A model generated the notes under the pieces. It was not told the DNA's origin. It was given only the letters and a program-made list of their open reading frames with translations, and made no database searches. From contig JAUPKQ010000074.1 in assembly GCA_030837345.1 (NCBI GenBank), positions 1 to 52,364 on the forward strand: a stretch of DNA of 52,364 nucleotides, written 5' to 3'. This DNA comes from Actinomycetota bacterium (GTDB lineage Bacteria > Actinomycetota > Actinomycetes > Actinomycetales > Kineosporiaceae). Positions 1-9,016 of the stretch are shown one piece after another. The number at the start of each line of letters is the position of its first letter. Position 1 is the stretch's first letter. The translations under genes were made by a program, and so were the position numbers.

Positions 1-2
1 CC

Positions 3-1844
3 CGCACCGAGCCCCGGATCCTGGCCGCGGCCGTCCGGCCCGGCCGTCTCGTGCGGGTGGCGACCGTGCACGTCGACTCCTTCGGGGCGCGGGTCGACGT
101 CACCGAGGCGACGGGTCCGGTCGAGGCCGAACGGAGGATCACCACCGCGCAGGCCGATCCCTCCGTGGTCGCCGTCCAGATCGACCGCCGGGTCCGGGCC
201 CTGCGGATCCCGTCTCTCCCCCGGACCGGGGCCGTCGCGCCGGAATCGACCACGTCGTCCGGCCCGACCACCTCGCCGGAACCTGCCGCGGCACGGGAGA
301 CCGGTGTGGTCACGGAGGGTGGCGTTCCCGCCCTCAGCGACGATCCGCTGCGAGGCGAGCAGTGGGCGCTGGACCAGCTCTCGGCGGAGCGGGTGTGGAC
401 GGTGAGCCGGGGTGCCTCGCAGGTCGTCGCTGTGATCGACAGCGGGGTGGACTCCACGCACCCCGATCTCGCCAGCCAGCTGATGCCGGGTACCGATCTC
501 GTGGCGAGGGGTGGCGACGGCTGGACCGACCCGTACGGTCACGGGACCCACGTCGCCGGGATCATCGCGGCCCGGGCCGGGAACAAGGTGGGGATCGCCG
601 GGCTCGCGCCGGACGCGCGCATCCTGCCCGTCAGGGTGCTGGACGCGAACGGTGAGGGATGGGACAGCGACATCGCCGACGGGGTGATCTGGTCCGCGGA
701 CTCCGGTGCCGATGTGATCAACCTGTCCCTGGGCGGTCCCGGTGCCTCGGAGGTCGTGCGGTCGGCCGTCCTCTACGCCGTCGGGCGGGGCGCGGTGGTG
801 GTGGCCGCCGCCGGGAACGAACGGACGAAGGGGAACCCGGTCAACTACCCGGCCGGGTTCGACCTCGCAGGTCAGCTGGCCGTCGCCGCGACGACGAGGG
901 ACCGGGTGTCCGCCTCCTACTCCAACACCGGGCCGTATGTGACGATCGCGGCGCCGGGCGACGGGATCGTGTCGACGGTCCGGGGGACCTACGAACAGAA
1001 GTCCGGGACGTCGATGGCGACTCCCTACGCGTCGGCGGCGGTCGCCCTGCTGCGTGCCGTCTCCCCCTCTCTCCCGCCGGCCGACGTGATCTCGGCCTTC
1101 GTCTCGACGGCCGACGACCTCGAAGCGAGCGGGCGGGACGACGCCACGGGCAACGGCCTGATTGACCCCGTGGGAGCCCTGTGCGGCATCGGCCGGTGTC
1201 CCGGCGCCAATCCTTCACCGACGGGTAGCCCGTCGCCGAGTCCGATGTCGAGCCCGACCGGCAGCCCGTCGCCGAGTCCGACCGGCAGCCCGTCGCCGAG
1301 TCCGACCGGCAGCCCGTCGCCGAGTCCCGGTGACGATCCGCCGACCGGGGTGACGGAGCCGTTGCGGGTCGGTGTGCGGGCGACTCCGGCGACGATCGTC
1401 GCCGGAGCGACCACCACCTTGCTGATGACGGTGAGCGATGCGAAGGGCCCCGTGGCCGGGGCTGTCGTCCGGGTCGCGGGGGCGGGACGGAGCGCCGTCG
1501 GGCGAACCGGAAAGGACGGTACGGCGCGGATCGTCGTCGGCGCTCCGATCACCGCGGTGTGGAGCGTGACGGCCACCGCCGACGGTCACGCGGTGTTGAC
1601 CCGGCTGAAGGTGCCGGTCGCGCCGAGGGTCGTCGTCCGGTGGGCGGGATCCCGCGTCACCGTGTCCGTCAGCCCCGCGCGGCGGCAGACGGTGTCGGTC
1701 GTGCAGGGGTCGTCCGTCCGGGGCCGGGGGCGGCTGGGATGGTCCACGTCGGGCCGGATGACCTTGCCGGTTCCCCGTTCGGGGCGGGTGCGGCTGGTGG
1801 TCGGTGCCGGGGGCGGCCTGGTGACGGTCACCGTCCAGCGCTGA
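3..1844 (+). CDS. Secreted subtilisin-like serine protease (S8), 5' end outside window
   Basis: Peptidase S8 that should cleave proteins outside the cell. The frame is open to the window edge, so the GTG at 51 is probably internal and the signal peptide lies upstream. Counting from 51, residues 1-50 look like the end of an I9-type propeptide. The catalytic domain carries Asp in VIDSGVD (~129), His in GHGTHVAG (~164), the oxyanion Asn in AAGNE (~255) and Ser in GTSMATP (~321), so the triad is complete. A Ser-Pro-Thr-Gly linker (~390-430) encoded by a 24-bp tandem repeat follows, then a C-terminal Ig-like beta domain (~440-597), which may bind the wall or substrate. No C-terminal membrane segment is seen, which argues against a mycosin-type ESX protease. 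The next gene converges on it. Confidence 0.88.
   Translation, partial: RTEPRILAAAVRPGRLVRVATVHVDSFGARVDVTEATGPVEAERRITTAQADPSVVAVQIDRRVRALRIPSLPRTGAVAPESTTSSGPTTSPEPAAARETGVVTEGGVPALSDDPLRGEQWALDQLSAERVWTVSRGASQVVAVIDSGVDSTHPDLASQLMPGTDLVARGGDGWTDPYGHGTHVAGIIAARAGNKVGIAGLAPDARILPVRVLDANGEGWDSDIADGVIWSADSGADVINLSLGGPGASEVVRSAVLYAVGRGAVVVAAAGNERTKGNPVNYPAGFDLAGQLAVAATTRDRVSASYSNTGPYVTIAAPGDGIVSTVRGTYEQKSGTSMATPYASAAVALLRAVSPSLPPADVISAFVSTADDLEASGRDDATGNGLIDPVGALCGIGRCPGANPSPTGSPSPSPMSSPTGSPSPSPTGSPSPSPTGSPSPSPGDDPPTGVTEPLRVGVRATPATIVAGATTTLLMTVSDAKGPVAGAVVRVAGAGRSAVGRTGKDGTARIVVGAPITAVWSVTATADGHAVLTRLKVPVAPRVVVRWAGSRVTVSVSPARRQTVSVVQGSSVRGRGRLGWSTSGRMTLPVPRSGRVRLVVGAGGGLVTVTVQR
1257..1328 (+). 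repeat. 24-bp in-frame tandem repeat encoding the protease linker
   Basis: About three near-identical 24-bp units encode TGSPSPSP, with a diverged unit just upstream (from ~1221). The period is a multiple of three, so copy number can change without a frameshift. It forms the flexible linker between the S8 catalytic domain and the C-terminal beta domain. Confidence 0.85.
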
Positions 1845-1864
1845 GAGGGATCGCCGGAGCCGTG

Positions 1865-1913
1865 CTCACGGCAGGCGGGACCTCACGGCAGGCGGGACCT
1901 CACGACAGGCGGG
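1865..1913. repeat. 17-bp tandem repeat, almost three copies
   Basis: The unit CTCACGGCAGGCGGGAC is present twice exactly (1865-1881, 1882-1898), and a third copy with one change runs 1899-1913. It sits between the protease stop and the end of the converging membrane-protein gene, whose last codons lie in the third copy. Confidence 0.85.
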
Positions 1914-2634
1914 TCTTGGCCGCCCGGGCGACGATGCCGTTCAGGAGGCGGCCGATCCGGTGCTGTGCTCCCTGTTCCCGCGGGTCCGGGACGAAGGTTC
2001 CCGACCAGCTGTCCACCTGGCGGTTCAGGGCCGCGACCCCCCGGGCGAGTCCGCTGCCCGGCAGCGCCCGGGCCGTCAGGGTGGCGAGGTCGTCGAACAG
2101 GTCGGGCCGGAGGGCGTGGACCGGGGCGTCCGTCACGCCGTCCGGGAGGGCCCCGGTCTGTGCCTGGGCGCGGATCCGGCGGAGCCGGTCGGCCGCGAGC
2201 AGACCCGCCGCCGTGATCAGGACCATCAGTCCCGCGAGGGCGAACCGCACCCCGCCGGAGCCCGGGGGAGCGGGTTCCCCCGAGATCAGCCACCGCATCA
2301 GGAGCAGACCCAGGTCGACGGCCAGGGTACCCAGGGTGATCGTGAGCCCGGTCGTCACCGAGGAGACGGCGTTGCCCGGCAGGGGGCCGGCTCCGGGATG
2401 GGCGAGGACCCGGACGGCGACGGGCAGCAGAGCGATCGAGGGGGCGAGGGCGGCCAGCGTGAGCAGGGACTCCAAGGTCGACGACCCCGCTCCGGGCGCC
2501 CCCGCACCGGACCCGGCCAGGGACCTGGTCCACTGCTCGACGAGCATGAGAAAGGTGCAGAGCATCGCCGACAGCCCGGCCGTCCGCGCGGTGCGCCGGA
2601 CGGCGTGGCTCGGGTCTGGCTCCGAAGGGATCAC
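1900..2634 (-). CDS. Predicted multi-pass membrane protein, unknown function
   Basis: A 244-residue protein with about four hydrophobic segments: ~18-35, ~55-80, ~92-115 and ~128-148. The last ~95 residues are soluble and probably cytoplasmic, with Arg-rich stretches. I recognise no family. The GTG start at 2634 has no convincing Shine-Dalgarno, so the true start could be a few codons further in. It stands alone, convergent with the protease and divergent from the cold-shock gene. The amino-acid pattern is gene-like in this frame only (hydrophobic segments, G/C third positions). Confidence 0.6.
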   Translation of the reverse strand: MIPSEPDPSHAVRRTARTAGLSAMLCTFLMLVEQWTRSLAGSGAGAPGAGSSTLESLLTLAALAPSIALLPVAVRVLAHPGAGPLPGNAVSSVTTGLTITLGTLAVDLGLLLMRWLISGEPAPPGSGGVRFALAGLMVLITAAGLLAADRLRRIRAQAQTGALPDGVTDAPVHALRPDLFDDLATLTARALPGSGLARGVAALNRQVDSWSGTFVPDPREQGAQHRIGRLLNGIVARAAKTRLS

Positions 2635-2958
2635 AAGGGAACGCTAGACCGTGACGTCGAACGGTGCAGGTGGATTGTGCGCTCGAAAGGCGCCTCGCCC
2701 GACGCCGCGGGACGCGGGCCGTCCGGGTGATCCCGGTACGCGTCGTCCTCCTCACGGCGAATGAGGGCATCTGCGCTCCGATCTTGCTTTGAAGCGCTTC
2801 ACGTAGAACGCTCTACTATGTCCCTGCTGCTTGATGCGGGGTTCCTTCTGATCCGGGAACCGGTGGCGGTCAGGAGGCGTTTGGCCCGGCGGGATACTCT
2901 GAGCCGCTGGGAGCAGGGGTTTTCTGTCGAGACGGTTGCGAGCGAGTCGAGGTCACAC
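2635..2958 (+). promoter_or_regulatory. Long leader and promoter region of the cold-shock gene
   Basis: This 324-base gap between divergent genes holds a perfect 12-bp palindrome, TGAAGCGCTTCA, at 2790-2801. A possible sigma-70-like promoter overlaps it (TTGAAG at 2789-2794, TACTAT at 2814-2819), but the 19-bp spacing is long. If that promoter is used, the cold-shock mRNA has a leader of roughly 130 bases, as many csp genes have. The palindrome has the CG-centred form of LacI-family operators. I see no coding region here. Confidence 0.4.
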
Positions 2959-3342
2959 GTGCCCACTGGCAAGGTGAAGTGGTTCGACGCCGACAAGGGC
3001 TTCGGCTTTCTGGCGAACGACGCTGGCGGCGAGGTGTTTGTCCATGCCTCCGCCCTTCCGTCCGGTACCACCTCGCTGAAACAAGGTACCCGCGTCGAGT
3101 TCGGGGTCGCCGAGGGAAAACGAGGTCTACAGGCCCTGTCCGTCCGTGTGCTCGACCCCCTGCCGTCGGTGGCCAAGGCGACCCGCAAGCCCGCCGAGGA
3201 CATGACGGTGATCGTCGAGGACCTCATCAAGCTGCTCGACGGAGTCTCGAACAGCGTGCGGCGGGGCCGCTACCCGGATCGGTCGACGTCCCGCAAGGTG
3301 GCGAGCGTCCTCCGCGCCGTCGCCGACGATCTGGAGGCCTGA
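2959..3342 (+). CDS. Cold-shock domain protein with C-terminal extension
   Basis: A nucleic-acid-binding cold-shock protein of 127 residues. Residues ~2-66 are the CSD with RNP1-like KGFGFLA and RNP2-like VFVHASAL, plus the KVKWF start typical of the family. About 60 further residues form a helical tail, unlike the usual 67-residue CspA. This long form is common in actinomycetes and usually lies beside an MFS gene and DUF3027, as here. I chose the GTG at 2959 because homology begins at PTGKVKWF. The frame stays open to 2761, but the upstream part does not look coding. It likely acts as an RNA chaperone in the cytoplasm. Confidence 0.9.
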   Translation: MPTGKVKWFDADKGFGFLANDAGGEVFVHASALPSGTTSLKQGTRVEFGVAEGKRGLQALSVRVLDPLPSVAKATRKPAEDMTVIVEDLIKLLDGVSNSVRRGRYPDRSTSRKVASVLRAVADDLEA

Positions 3343-3371
3343 CCCGGACAATCCCCGCGGAGGTGTCGTCG

Positions 3372-4883
3372 TCACCGCCGCAGGCGGGCCAGGGTGGCGA
3401 CGCCCAGGCCGGTCATCGAGGCGGTCGCGAGCGCGGCGAGGCCGAGTCCCCACGCCCCGGACAGGGGAAGGACGAGGCCGATCCCGCCGCCGAGGACCCA
3501 GGCGAGCTGGAGAACCGTCTCGGAACGGGCGAACGCGGAGGTCCGCACCTGTTCGGGTATCTCACGCTGGACGAGGGCGTCGAGGCAGAGCTTGCCGAGT
3601 GACTGCGCCGTCCCGGCGACGACGGCGACGGTCGCGACGGCGGCGGGTCCGTACCCGAGCGCCGCCCACACGGATGCCGCCGAGATCATGGCGAGGACGA
3701 GGACGACGACGCGCTCCGGCCGGATACGGCGCAGGAGGGCGCCGAGCGCGTTCCCGGCACCTCCGCCGACACCGGCCAGGACGACGACGAGAACGACGGA
3801 CGACGATTCCGAGAACCCGTCCAGCGGCTCGGTCCGCAGCCGGAACGCCAGGAACAAGGTCAGGAATCCGGTGAAGGCCCGAACGGTGGCGTTCGAGCGG
3901 AGCCCGAGGACGACGAGCGGCCCGATGCTCCATCGGGGGCGCCGCGCCGGTGCCGGGCGCTCCGGTCCGGTACCGGACGCGGGGCTGGTCCCGCGTGCCA
4001 GCCGTGCGATGACGGGGTCACCCGCCACCGACCCCGCGCGGAGGGGCCGCTCCGGTCCGTCGCGTTCGGCGTCGCTGGACATGCGGGCGTCCACCTCGCC
4101 CTCGCCGGAGTCGATCCGGCCGGGGAGGGCGAGGGCGAGCGCGGTTCCGGCGGCGAAGACGGCGAAGGCGAGCCGGAGCGTCCAGGACGGACCGGCCCAG
4201 GTGGTCAGACCGGTTCCGAGCGCGCCCCCGAGACCCATCGCGGCGACCCCGGCGAGAGAGATCCGTGAGTTCGCGGCCACCAGGCCGGTGCCGTGGGGGA
4301 GGACGCGTGGCAGCGCGGCGGCCCGCGTGACGATGTACACCTTCTGGCAGACGAGGAACCCGAAGGCCGCCGGGTAGAGGCCGAAGGCGGCGTCCGTGCC
4401 GGAGGCCCCCCGGACGGAGTCGGCCATCACCCACGACAGGAACGCCCGCACGACCAGGGTCGTCGCGATCGCGTACCGGCGCCCGTGGAGGACCCGGTCG
4501 AGCAGGGGGCCGATCACGGGCGCCAGCAGGGTGAAGGGCACCATCGTCACGAGCAGGGACGTCGCGACGCGGCCCCGGGCGGCCTCGGTCGGGACCGCGA
4601 AGAAGATCGTGCTCGCGAGGGCGGTGACGATGAGCGTGTCGGCGAAGCTCGCGACGAGGTGCAGTTCGATCACCCGCCCCAGACCGGACTCGCCCGCTCC
4701 CTTCGAGTGGGTGAGGTGCCGGATCCCCCGCCAGGTCGCCGTCCCCGCACGCCGTGACACCGCCCCGGCGCTCCGGGCCGCCCGGGCCGCGGACCGGATC
4801 GGTCCGCCGGGGCGTCGCGGAGGCGCTCCCGGGTGCGGATCGGACCTCGTTCCCGGAGCGGGATCGGGCGGGTGCGTCGCCAT
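3372..4883 (-). CDS. MFS transporter
   Basis: A 503-residue major facilitator transporter. A basic, Pro-rich cytoplasmic N-terminus (~1-75) is followed by about 12 hydrophobic segments, with a long central loop (~250-310) between the halves. The positively charged loop motif DRVLHGRR follows TM2-like sequence, as in MFS motif A. Substrate unknown. It is convergent with the cold-shock gene (29-bp gap) and divergent from DUF3027. The cold-shock/MFS/DUF3027 arrangement is, from memory, conserved in mycobacteria (Rv0871/Rv0876c/Rv0877), which suggests a housekeeping rather than drug-resistance role. Confidence 0.85.
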   Translation of the reverse strand: MATHPPDPAPGTRSDPHPGAPPRRPGGPIRSAARAARSAGAVSRRAGTATWRGIRHLTHSKGAGESGLGRVIELHLVASFADTLIVTALASTIFFAVPTEAARGRVATSLLVTMVPFTLLAPVIGPLLDRVLHGRRYAIATTLVVRAFLSWVMADSVRGASGTDAAFGLYPAAFGFLVCQKVYIVTRAAALPRVLPHGTGLVAANSRISLAGVAAMGLGGALGTGLTTWAGPSWTLRLAFAVFAAGTALALALPGRIDSGEGEVDARMSSDAERDGPERPLRAGSVAGDPVIARLARGTSPASGTGPERPAPARRPRWSIGPLVVLGLRSNATVRAFTGFLTLFLAFRLRTEPLDGFSESSSVVLVVVLAGVGGGAGNALGALLRRIRPERVVVLVLAMISAASVWAALGYGPAAVATVAVVAGTAQSLGKLCLDALVQREIPEQVRTSAFARSETVLQLAWVLGGGIGLVLPLSGAWGLGLAALATASMTGLGVATLARLRR

Positions 4884-5009
4884 CGGTTCCCATCCTGCCC
4901 AAGGATCGGGCCGGGTGCGGTCCGGGCGGGGCGGTCAGCTGAGTCTCCCTCGGCGGAGGGTACCCGCAACGGTTCGGACGGCTGGTGTCGAAGGTCTCTC
5001 CGGATAGTG

Positions 5010-5021
5010 GACAATCGACAG
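5010..5021 (+). promoter_or_regulatory. Probable leaderless -10 element for the DUF3027 gene
   Basis: GACAAT at 5010-5015 is followed by six bases and then GTG at 5022. This spacing is typical of leaderless actinobacterial transcripts, where transcription begins at or next to the start codon. There is no Shine-Dalgarno before either candidate start, which fits. Confidence 0.45.
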
Positions 5022-5849
5022 GTGCCGTCAATGTCGAGCCTGCGCGATCACCACACCCGGCCTCTCCCCGAGCCCGACACCATCTGTGCCGCAGCCGTCG
5101 CGCTGGCCCTCTCCGCCGCCGAGGAGATCGCCGATCCGGGGACCGTCGGCGTCCATCTGTCGGCGGCCGCCGACGGCGACAAGGTGGTCACCCACTTCTT
5201 CGCCTGCGAGGCCAAGGGATACCGGGGGTGGCGGTGGGCCGTCACGCTCTCGCGGGTCCCGCGCGCTCGGACGGCGACGGTCAGCGAGGTCGTGCTCCTG
5301 CCCGGGCCGGACGCCGTCCTCGCCCCGGCCTGGGTGCCCTGGTCCGACCGGATCGCTCCCGGTGACCTCGGGGCGAACGACGCCTTGCCCTTCCGTGCGG
5401 ATGACCCCTTGCTCGAACCGGGGTACACCGTCACCGGGGAGGACGCCGACGAGCTCGCCGTCTGGGAACTCGGCCTCGGCCGGGCCCGCGTGCTGTCGCC
5501 GGAGGGGCGTGACGCCGCCGCCAGCCGCTGGTACTTCGGTGACCGTGGCCCCACGGCCGACGAGGCGGTCAACGCCGGTGCGGCCTGTTCCTCGTGCGGG
5601 TATTTCGTGCCTGTCACCGGCGCGCTCCGCCAGGTCTTCGGTGTCTGCGCGAACGAGTGGTCGCCGTCCGACGGCCGGGTGGTCAGTGTGGACCACGGGT
5701 GTGGCGCCCACAGTGAGACCGACGTCGAGCGTGTCGACCCCCAGCCCCTGCCCGAGCCCATCCTCGACGAGACCGGTCATGTGACCGTCGTGATCGACCG
5801 TTTCGGCGGGACGGCCGACAGCGCCGAGACAGGAACCCCCGCACTATGA
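5022..5849 (+). CDS. DUF3027 domain protein
   Basis: A conserved actinobacterial protein of unknown function, 275 residues from GTG 5022 (272 from ATG 5031). The family pattern includes HFFACEAKGYRGWRWAVTLSR near the N-terminus, the WVPWSDRI segment (~105), and a C-terminal pair of Cys motifs, ACSSCGYFVP (~188) and VDHGCGAHSE (~230), that could bind a metal. Its stop overlaps the start of the sacsin-like ATPase in ATGA, so the two are translationally coupled and probably act together. It has no signal peptide or membrane segment, so it is cytoplasmic. The GTG start is preferred because of the leaderless -10 just upstream. Confidence 0.88.
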   Translation: MPSMSSLRDHHTRPLPEPDTICAAAVALALSAAEEIADPGTVGVHLSAAADGDKVVTHFFACEAKGYRGWRWAVTLSRVPRARTATVSEVVLLPGPDAVLAPAWVPWSDRIAPGDLGANDALPFRADDPLLEPGYTVTGEDADELAVWELGLGRARVLSPEGRDAAASRWYFGDRGPTADEAVNAGAACSSCGYFVPVTGALRQVFGVCANEWSPSDGRVVSVDHGCGAHSETDVERVDPQPLPEPILDETGHVTVVIDRFGGTADSAETGTPAL

Positions 5850-8800
5850 CGGATGACCCCTTCGCCACCGGCAGGGTTCGCGAACGGGTCCTCTCGGGGT
5901 GGTCGGCGTCCCCGGTCCGTTTCCGCGAGGACGCCAACGCCGAGGAGGACTACGCCCTCGGCGGGTACCGCGACCGCCTCGTCGTCGAGCTCGCGCAGAA
6001 CGCCGCGGACGCCGCCACGCGGGCCGGTGTTCCCGGGCGCCTGCTGCTCGCGGTGCGTGAACTCGACGGCCGGGCGGTCCTCGTCGCCGCGAACACCGGC
6101 GCCCCCCTGACGGCCGAGGGCATCTCGGCACTCGCGACCCTGCGGGCGTCCGACAAGCGGGACGAGGAGGCCGTCGGCCGGTTCGGCGTCGGGTTCTCCT
6201 CCGTGCTGTCGGTCACCGACGAGCCCGCCGTCGTCTCCCGCACCGGGGGCGTCCGTTTCTCGTCCGCGGACACCGCGGCCCTGGTCCGTCAGCACGCCGC
6301 CGTCTCGGCGGGCCTCGGGGAGGAGCTCGCCCGCCGCGACGGCCATGTCCCGGTGCTGCGGCTGCCCTTCCCGGCCGAGGGGGTCCCGCCGGTCGGGTAC
6401 GACACCGTCGTGCTGCTGCCGCTGCGCGACGCGGCGGCCGAGGACCTCGCCGTCCGCCTGCTCGACGAGGTGGACGACGCCCTGCTGCTCGCGCTCCCGG
6501 CCCTCACCGAGGTCGTTGTCGAACGTCCCGGCCGCACCGACCGGTGCCTCACGGACGTCGGTTCGCGCTGGCACGTGGTCCGCCGCCAGGGCGGTTTCGC
6601 CGCCGATCTCCTCGCGGACCGCCCGACCGAGGAGCGTCGCCGCACCTCCTGGGCGCTCACCTGGGCGTTGCCGCGCGAACGGGGTCCGGTATCGCGCGTC
6701 CTGCACGCGCCGACCCCGACCGACGAGCCCCTCGACCTGCCCGCCCTGCTGATCGCGCCGTTCCCGCTCGATCCCGGACGCCGCCACGTCGCGCCCGGCC
6801 CCGCGACGGACACCCTGGTCGAGGAGGCGGCCCACGGCTACGCCGACCTGCTGCGGACCGCGGCCGGTCTCGGCCTGCCCGTCTGGCCGCTCGTCCCGGC
6901 CGGGCTCGCCGGGGGGAGCATCGACGCCGCCCTCCGGGACGCCCTGCGCCGCATCCTGCCGACGACGCCCCTCCTCACCCCGGCCGAACGCCCGGCCGGA
7001 CGCCCGGACGCCGTCGCCTCGCCCTCCCTGCTGCGACCCCGGGACGCCGTCGTCCTCGAACCGCCCGCGGGCGCCGATCCCGTCGTCGTCGAAGGACTCG
7101 CCCCCTACGTCGCCGGGCTGGTGCTCGCCCCCCGGTCGGCGGCCCCGGCGCTGGACCTCCTCGGCGTCCGCCGCCTCGCCCTCGCCGACATCGTCGAGCA
7201 GCTGCCCGCTCTTCCGGACGCCGGGGCCTGGCTCCGTCTCTACGCGGCCCTCGCCGGTCTGGTCGCCGACCCGCTCGCGCGTGAGTCCCTGGCGTCGCTG
7301 CCCGTCCCCCTCGCCGACGGACGACTGGTGAGAGGGGTCCGCGGGCTGGTCCTTCCCGTCCGGGCCGACGCCGCCGACGGCTGGGCGGACGACGGGCTCG
7401 GCGACGCCCTGGCGACGCTCGGCGTCCGGGTGGTCGACCCGGACGCCGCGCACCCGCTCCTGGAACACCTGGGGGCCGTGCCGCTGGAACCCCGCGCCGC
7501 GCTGGAGCTGCCCGCCGTCCGCGTCGCGGTCGTGGCCGCCGACGACGAGGACGACCCGGATCTTCGGGACGCCGTCCTCACCGTCGCCGCCCGCGCGGTC
7601 GCCGACGGCCGCCTCGCCGCCGGTGACCTGCCGTGGCTCGGCGACCTGCCGCTGCCCGACGCCGAGGACGACGTGACCCCGGCCTCGCTCCTCGCCCTGC
7701 CGGGGTCGTTCGCCGCCGAGGTGCTCGACCCGGACGACATCGCCCTCGTCGCCGAGGACGTCGTGAAGCGGTGGGGTGCGGACGTCCTGGTGGCCGTCGG
7801 GGTTCTCGACACGCTCGCCGTCCTGCGGCTGGCCGACGTCCCGGTCGCCGGCCCCGGCTCCGAGGACCTCGTCCACCTCGGGGACGACCCGGCGGAGAAC
7901 GGTCCGCAGCCTGCCGACCTCGACGGCTGGCAGGACTGGGCCGACGAGGTCACCCGACGCGCCACCGTCACCGTCACCGGGGACGACGTGCCGGATCCGT
8001 CCCTGGAGGTCGTGCTCGGGGAACTGGTCGCGATCCGCGACCTCGACGCCGTCCGCGAGGAGGCCTGGCCCCTCGTGGTCACGGCGCTGTCCGAGCAGGC
8101 CGGACTCCGGTCGGCGCTCCTCGACCCGGTGCGGGTGTCGGTGCGGGGCCCGGGCGTCGCCGGGAGCGTCGACGTCCCCTCGTACTCCTCGTGGTGGCTC
8201 TGCCGCTCCCTGGCCGGGGGGCCGTGGGCCGACCCCGACGCCGATCCGTCACTGGCCTCGCTGCTGCCTCCCGCCCCCGAGATGCTCGCCCCGCTCGACC
8301 CGGCCGTGCGGCGGGCGCTCGGCGCCGTCGGGTCGGCGGCCCAGCTCGACGCCGCCGCCGTCGAGGCCGTGCTCGCGGGGATGGCCGACCCTGACGTCGA
8401 CCTCGACGCCGCGACGGCGATCAGCCTCTGGCGCGAACTCGCCGCGATCGCCGTCCAGGCCCTGGCCGACGGCACCGACGTCGCGCCGCCCGCCTGGGTG
8501 CGGGTGCTCGACGGTCCCGACACCCGGGTGGTGCGGGTCCAGGACGCCGTCGTCGTCGACGGCCCCGCCTGGCTGCAGCGCACCGACCTCGGCGGCGCCG
8601 TCATCGCCCCCGACCCCGAGGCGGCACCGGCCCTCGCAGACCTGCTCGACGTCGCGCTCGCCGGGGAGCTCGCCCCCGGCGTGGTGGCGGACGGCGGGCA
8701 GCCGGTACCGGTGCCGTCCGAGGTCGGAGTGCTGCTTCCCGGCGCCCCCGCCTCATGGTTCGAGCACGACGACCTCCTCGTCGACGGCGTGGACGTCGAC

Positions 8801-9016
8801 TGGTGGGTCGAGGGCCGGGGCCCGTCGGCGAAGGTCCACGCGACGACGTTCGAGGGGCTCGCCCGGGGGCTCGCCTGGGCGGCGGAGGCCTGGCACCGCC
8901 GGGGCACGGTCCTTGAGGTCCTCACCGAGCCGACGGCCCTGCCGTCCGCGGTGGTGGACGAGGCGTTCGGCGGCCCGTCGGGCCGGAGGGGTCAGGGATC
9001 CCGCCGCTTCAGGTAG
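5846..9016 (+). CDS. Sacsin/Hsp90-like GHKL ATPase, large
   Basis: A 1056-residue protein with a GHKL ATP-binding domain at its N-terminus. The N-box is ELAQNAADAA (~49-58), followed by VAANTGAPLT (~88) and GRFGVGFSS (~111), which matches the sacsin/Hsp90-like branch. The remaining ~750 residues are Asp/Leu/Ala-rich and lack recognisable catalytic motifs; they may form a middle/client region. Family members are annotated as molecular-chaperone-like ATP-binding proteins in actinomycetes, but their role is unproven. The gene is coupled to DUF3027 by a 4-bp overlap, and its last 25 bp overlap the converging DUF2530 gene. Confidence 0.85.
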   Translation: MTDDPFATGRVRERVLSGWSASPVRFREDANAEEDYALGGYRDRLVVELAQNAADAATRAGVPGRLLLAVRELDGRAVLVAANTGAPLTAEGISALATLRASDKRDEEAVGRFGVGFSSVLSVTDEPAVVSRTGGVRFSSADTAALVRQHAAVSAGLGEELARRDGHVPVLRLPFPAEGVPPVGYDTVVLLPLRDAAAEDLAVRLLDEVDDALLLALPALTEVVVERPGRTDRCLTDVGSRWHVVRRQGGFAADLLADRPTEERRRTSWALTWALPRERGPVSRVLHAPTPTDEPLDLPALLIAPFPLDPGRRHVAPGPATDTLVEEAAHGYADLLRTAAGLGLPVWPLVPAGLAGGSIDAALRDALRRILPTTPLLTPAERPAGRPDAVASPSLLRPRDAVVLEPPAGADPVVVEGLAPYVAGLVLAPRSAAPALDLLGVRRLALADIVEQLPALPDAGAWLRLYAALAGLVADPLARESLASLPVPLADGRLVRGVRGLVLPVRADAADGWADDGLGDALATLGVRVVDPDAAHPLLEHLGAVPLEPRAALELPAVRVAVVAADDEDDPDLRDAVLTVAARAVADGRLAAGDLPWLGDLPLPDAEDDVTPASLLALPGSFAAEVLDPDDIALVAEDVVKRWGADVLVAVGVLDTLAVLRLADVPVAGPGSEDLVHLGDDPAENGPQPADLDGWQDWADEVTRRATVTVTGDDVPDPSLEVVLGELVAIRDLDAVREEAWPLVVTALSEQAGLRSALLDPVRVSVRGPGVAGSVDVPSYSSWWLCRSLAGGPWADPDADPSLASLLPPAPEMLAPLDPAVRRALGAVGSAAQLDAAAVEAVLAGMADPDVDLDAATAISLWRELAAIAVQALADGTDVAPPAWVRVLDGPDTRVVRVQDAVVVDGPAWLQRTDLGGAVIAPDPEAAPALADLLDVALAGELAPGVVADGGQPVPVPSEVGVLLPGAPASWFEHDDLLVDGVDVDWWVEGRGPSAKVHATTFEGLARGLAWAAEAWHRRGTVLEVLTEPTALPSAVVDEAFGGPSGRRGQGSRRFR

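Noticed and set aside
1221-1334. Regular repeats that could look like a CRISPR array
   Set aside because: Units are directly adjacent without spacers and in frame with the protease linker.
5777-7876. 699-codon antisense frame opposite the sacsin-like gene
   Set aside because: Gly/Arg/Asp-rich shadow caused by high GC; the plus-strand protein has clear GHKL motifs.
7240-8925. 561-codon antisense frame rich in Ser/Thr/Arg
   Set aside because: Typical high-GC shadow, no fold or motif, fully inside the sacsin-like gene.
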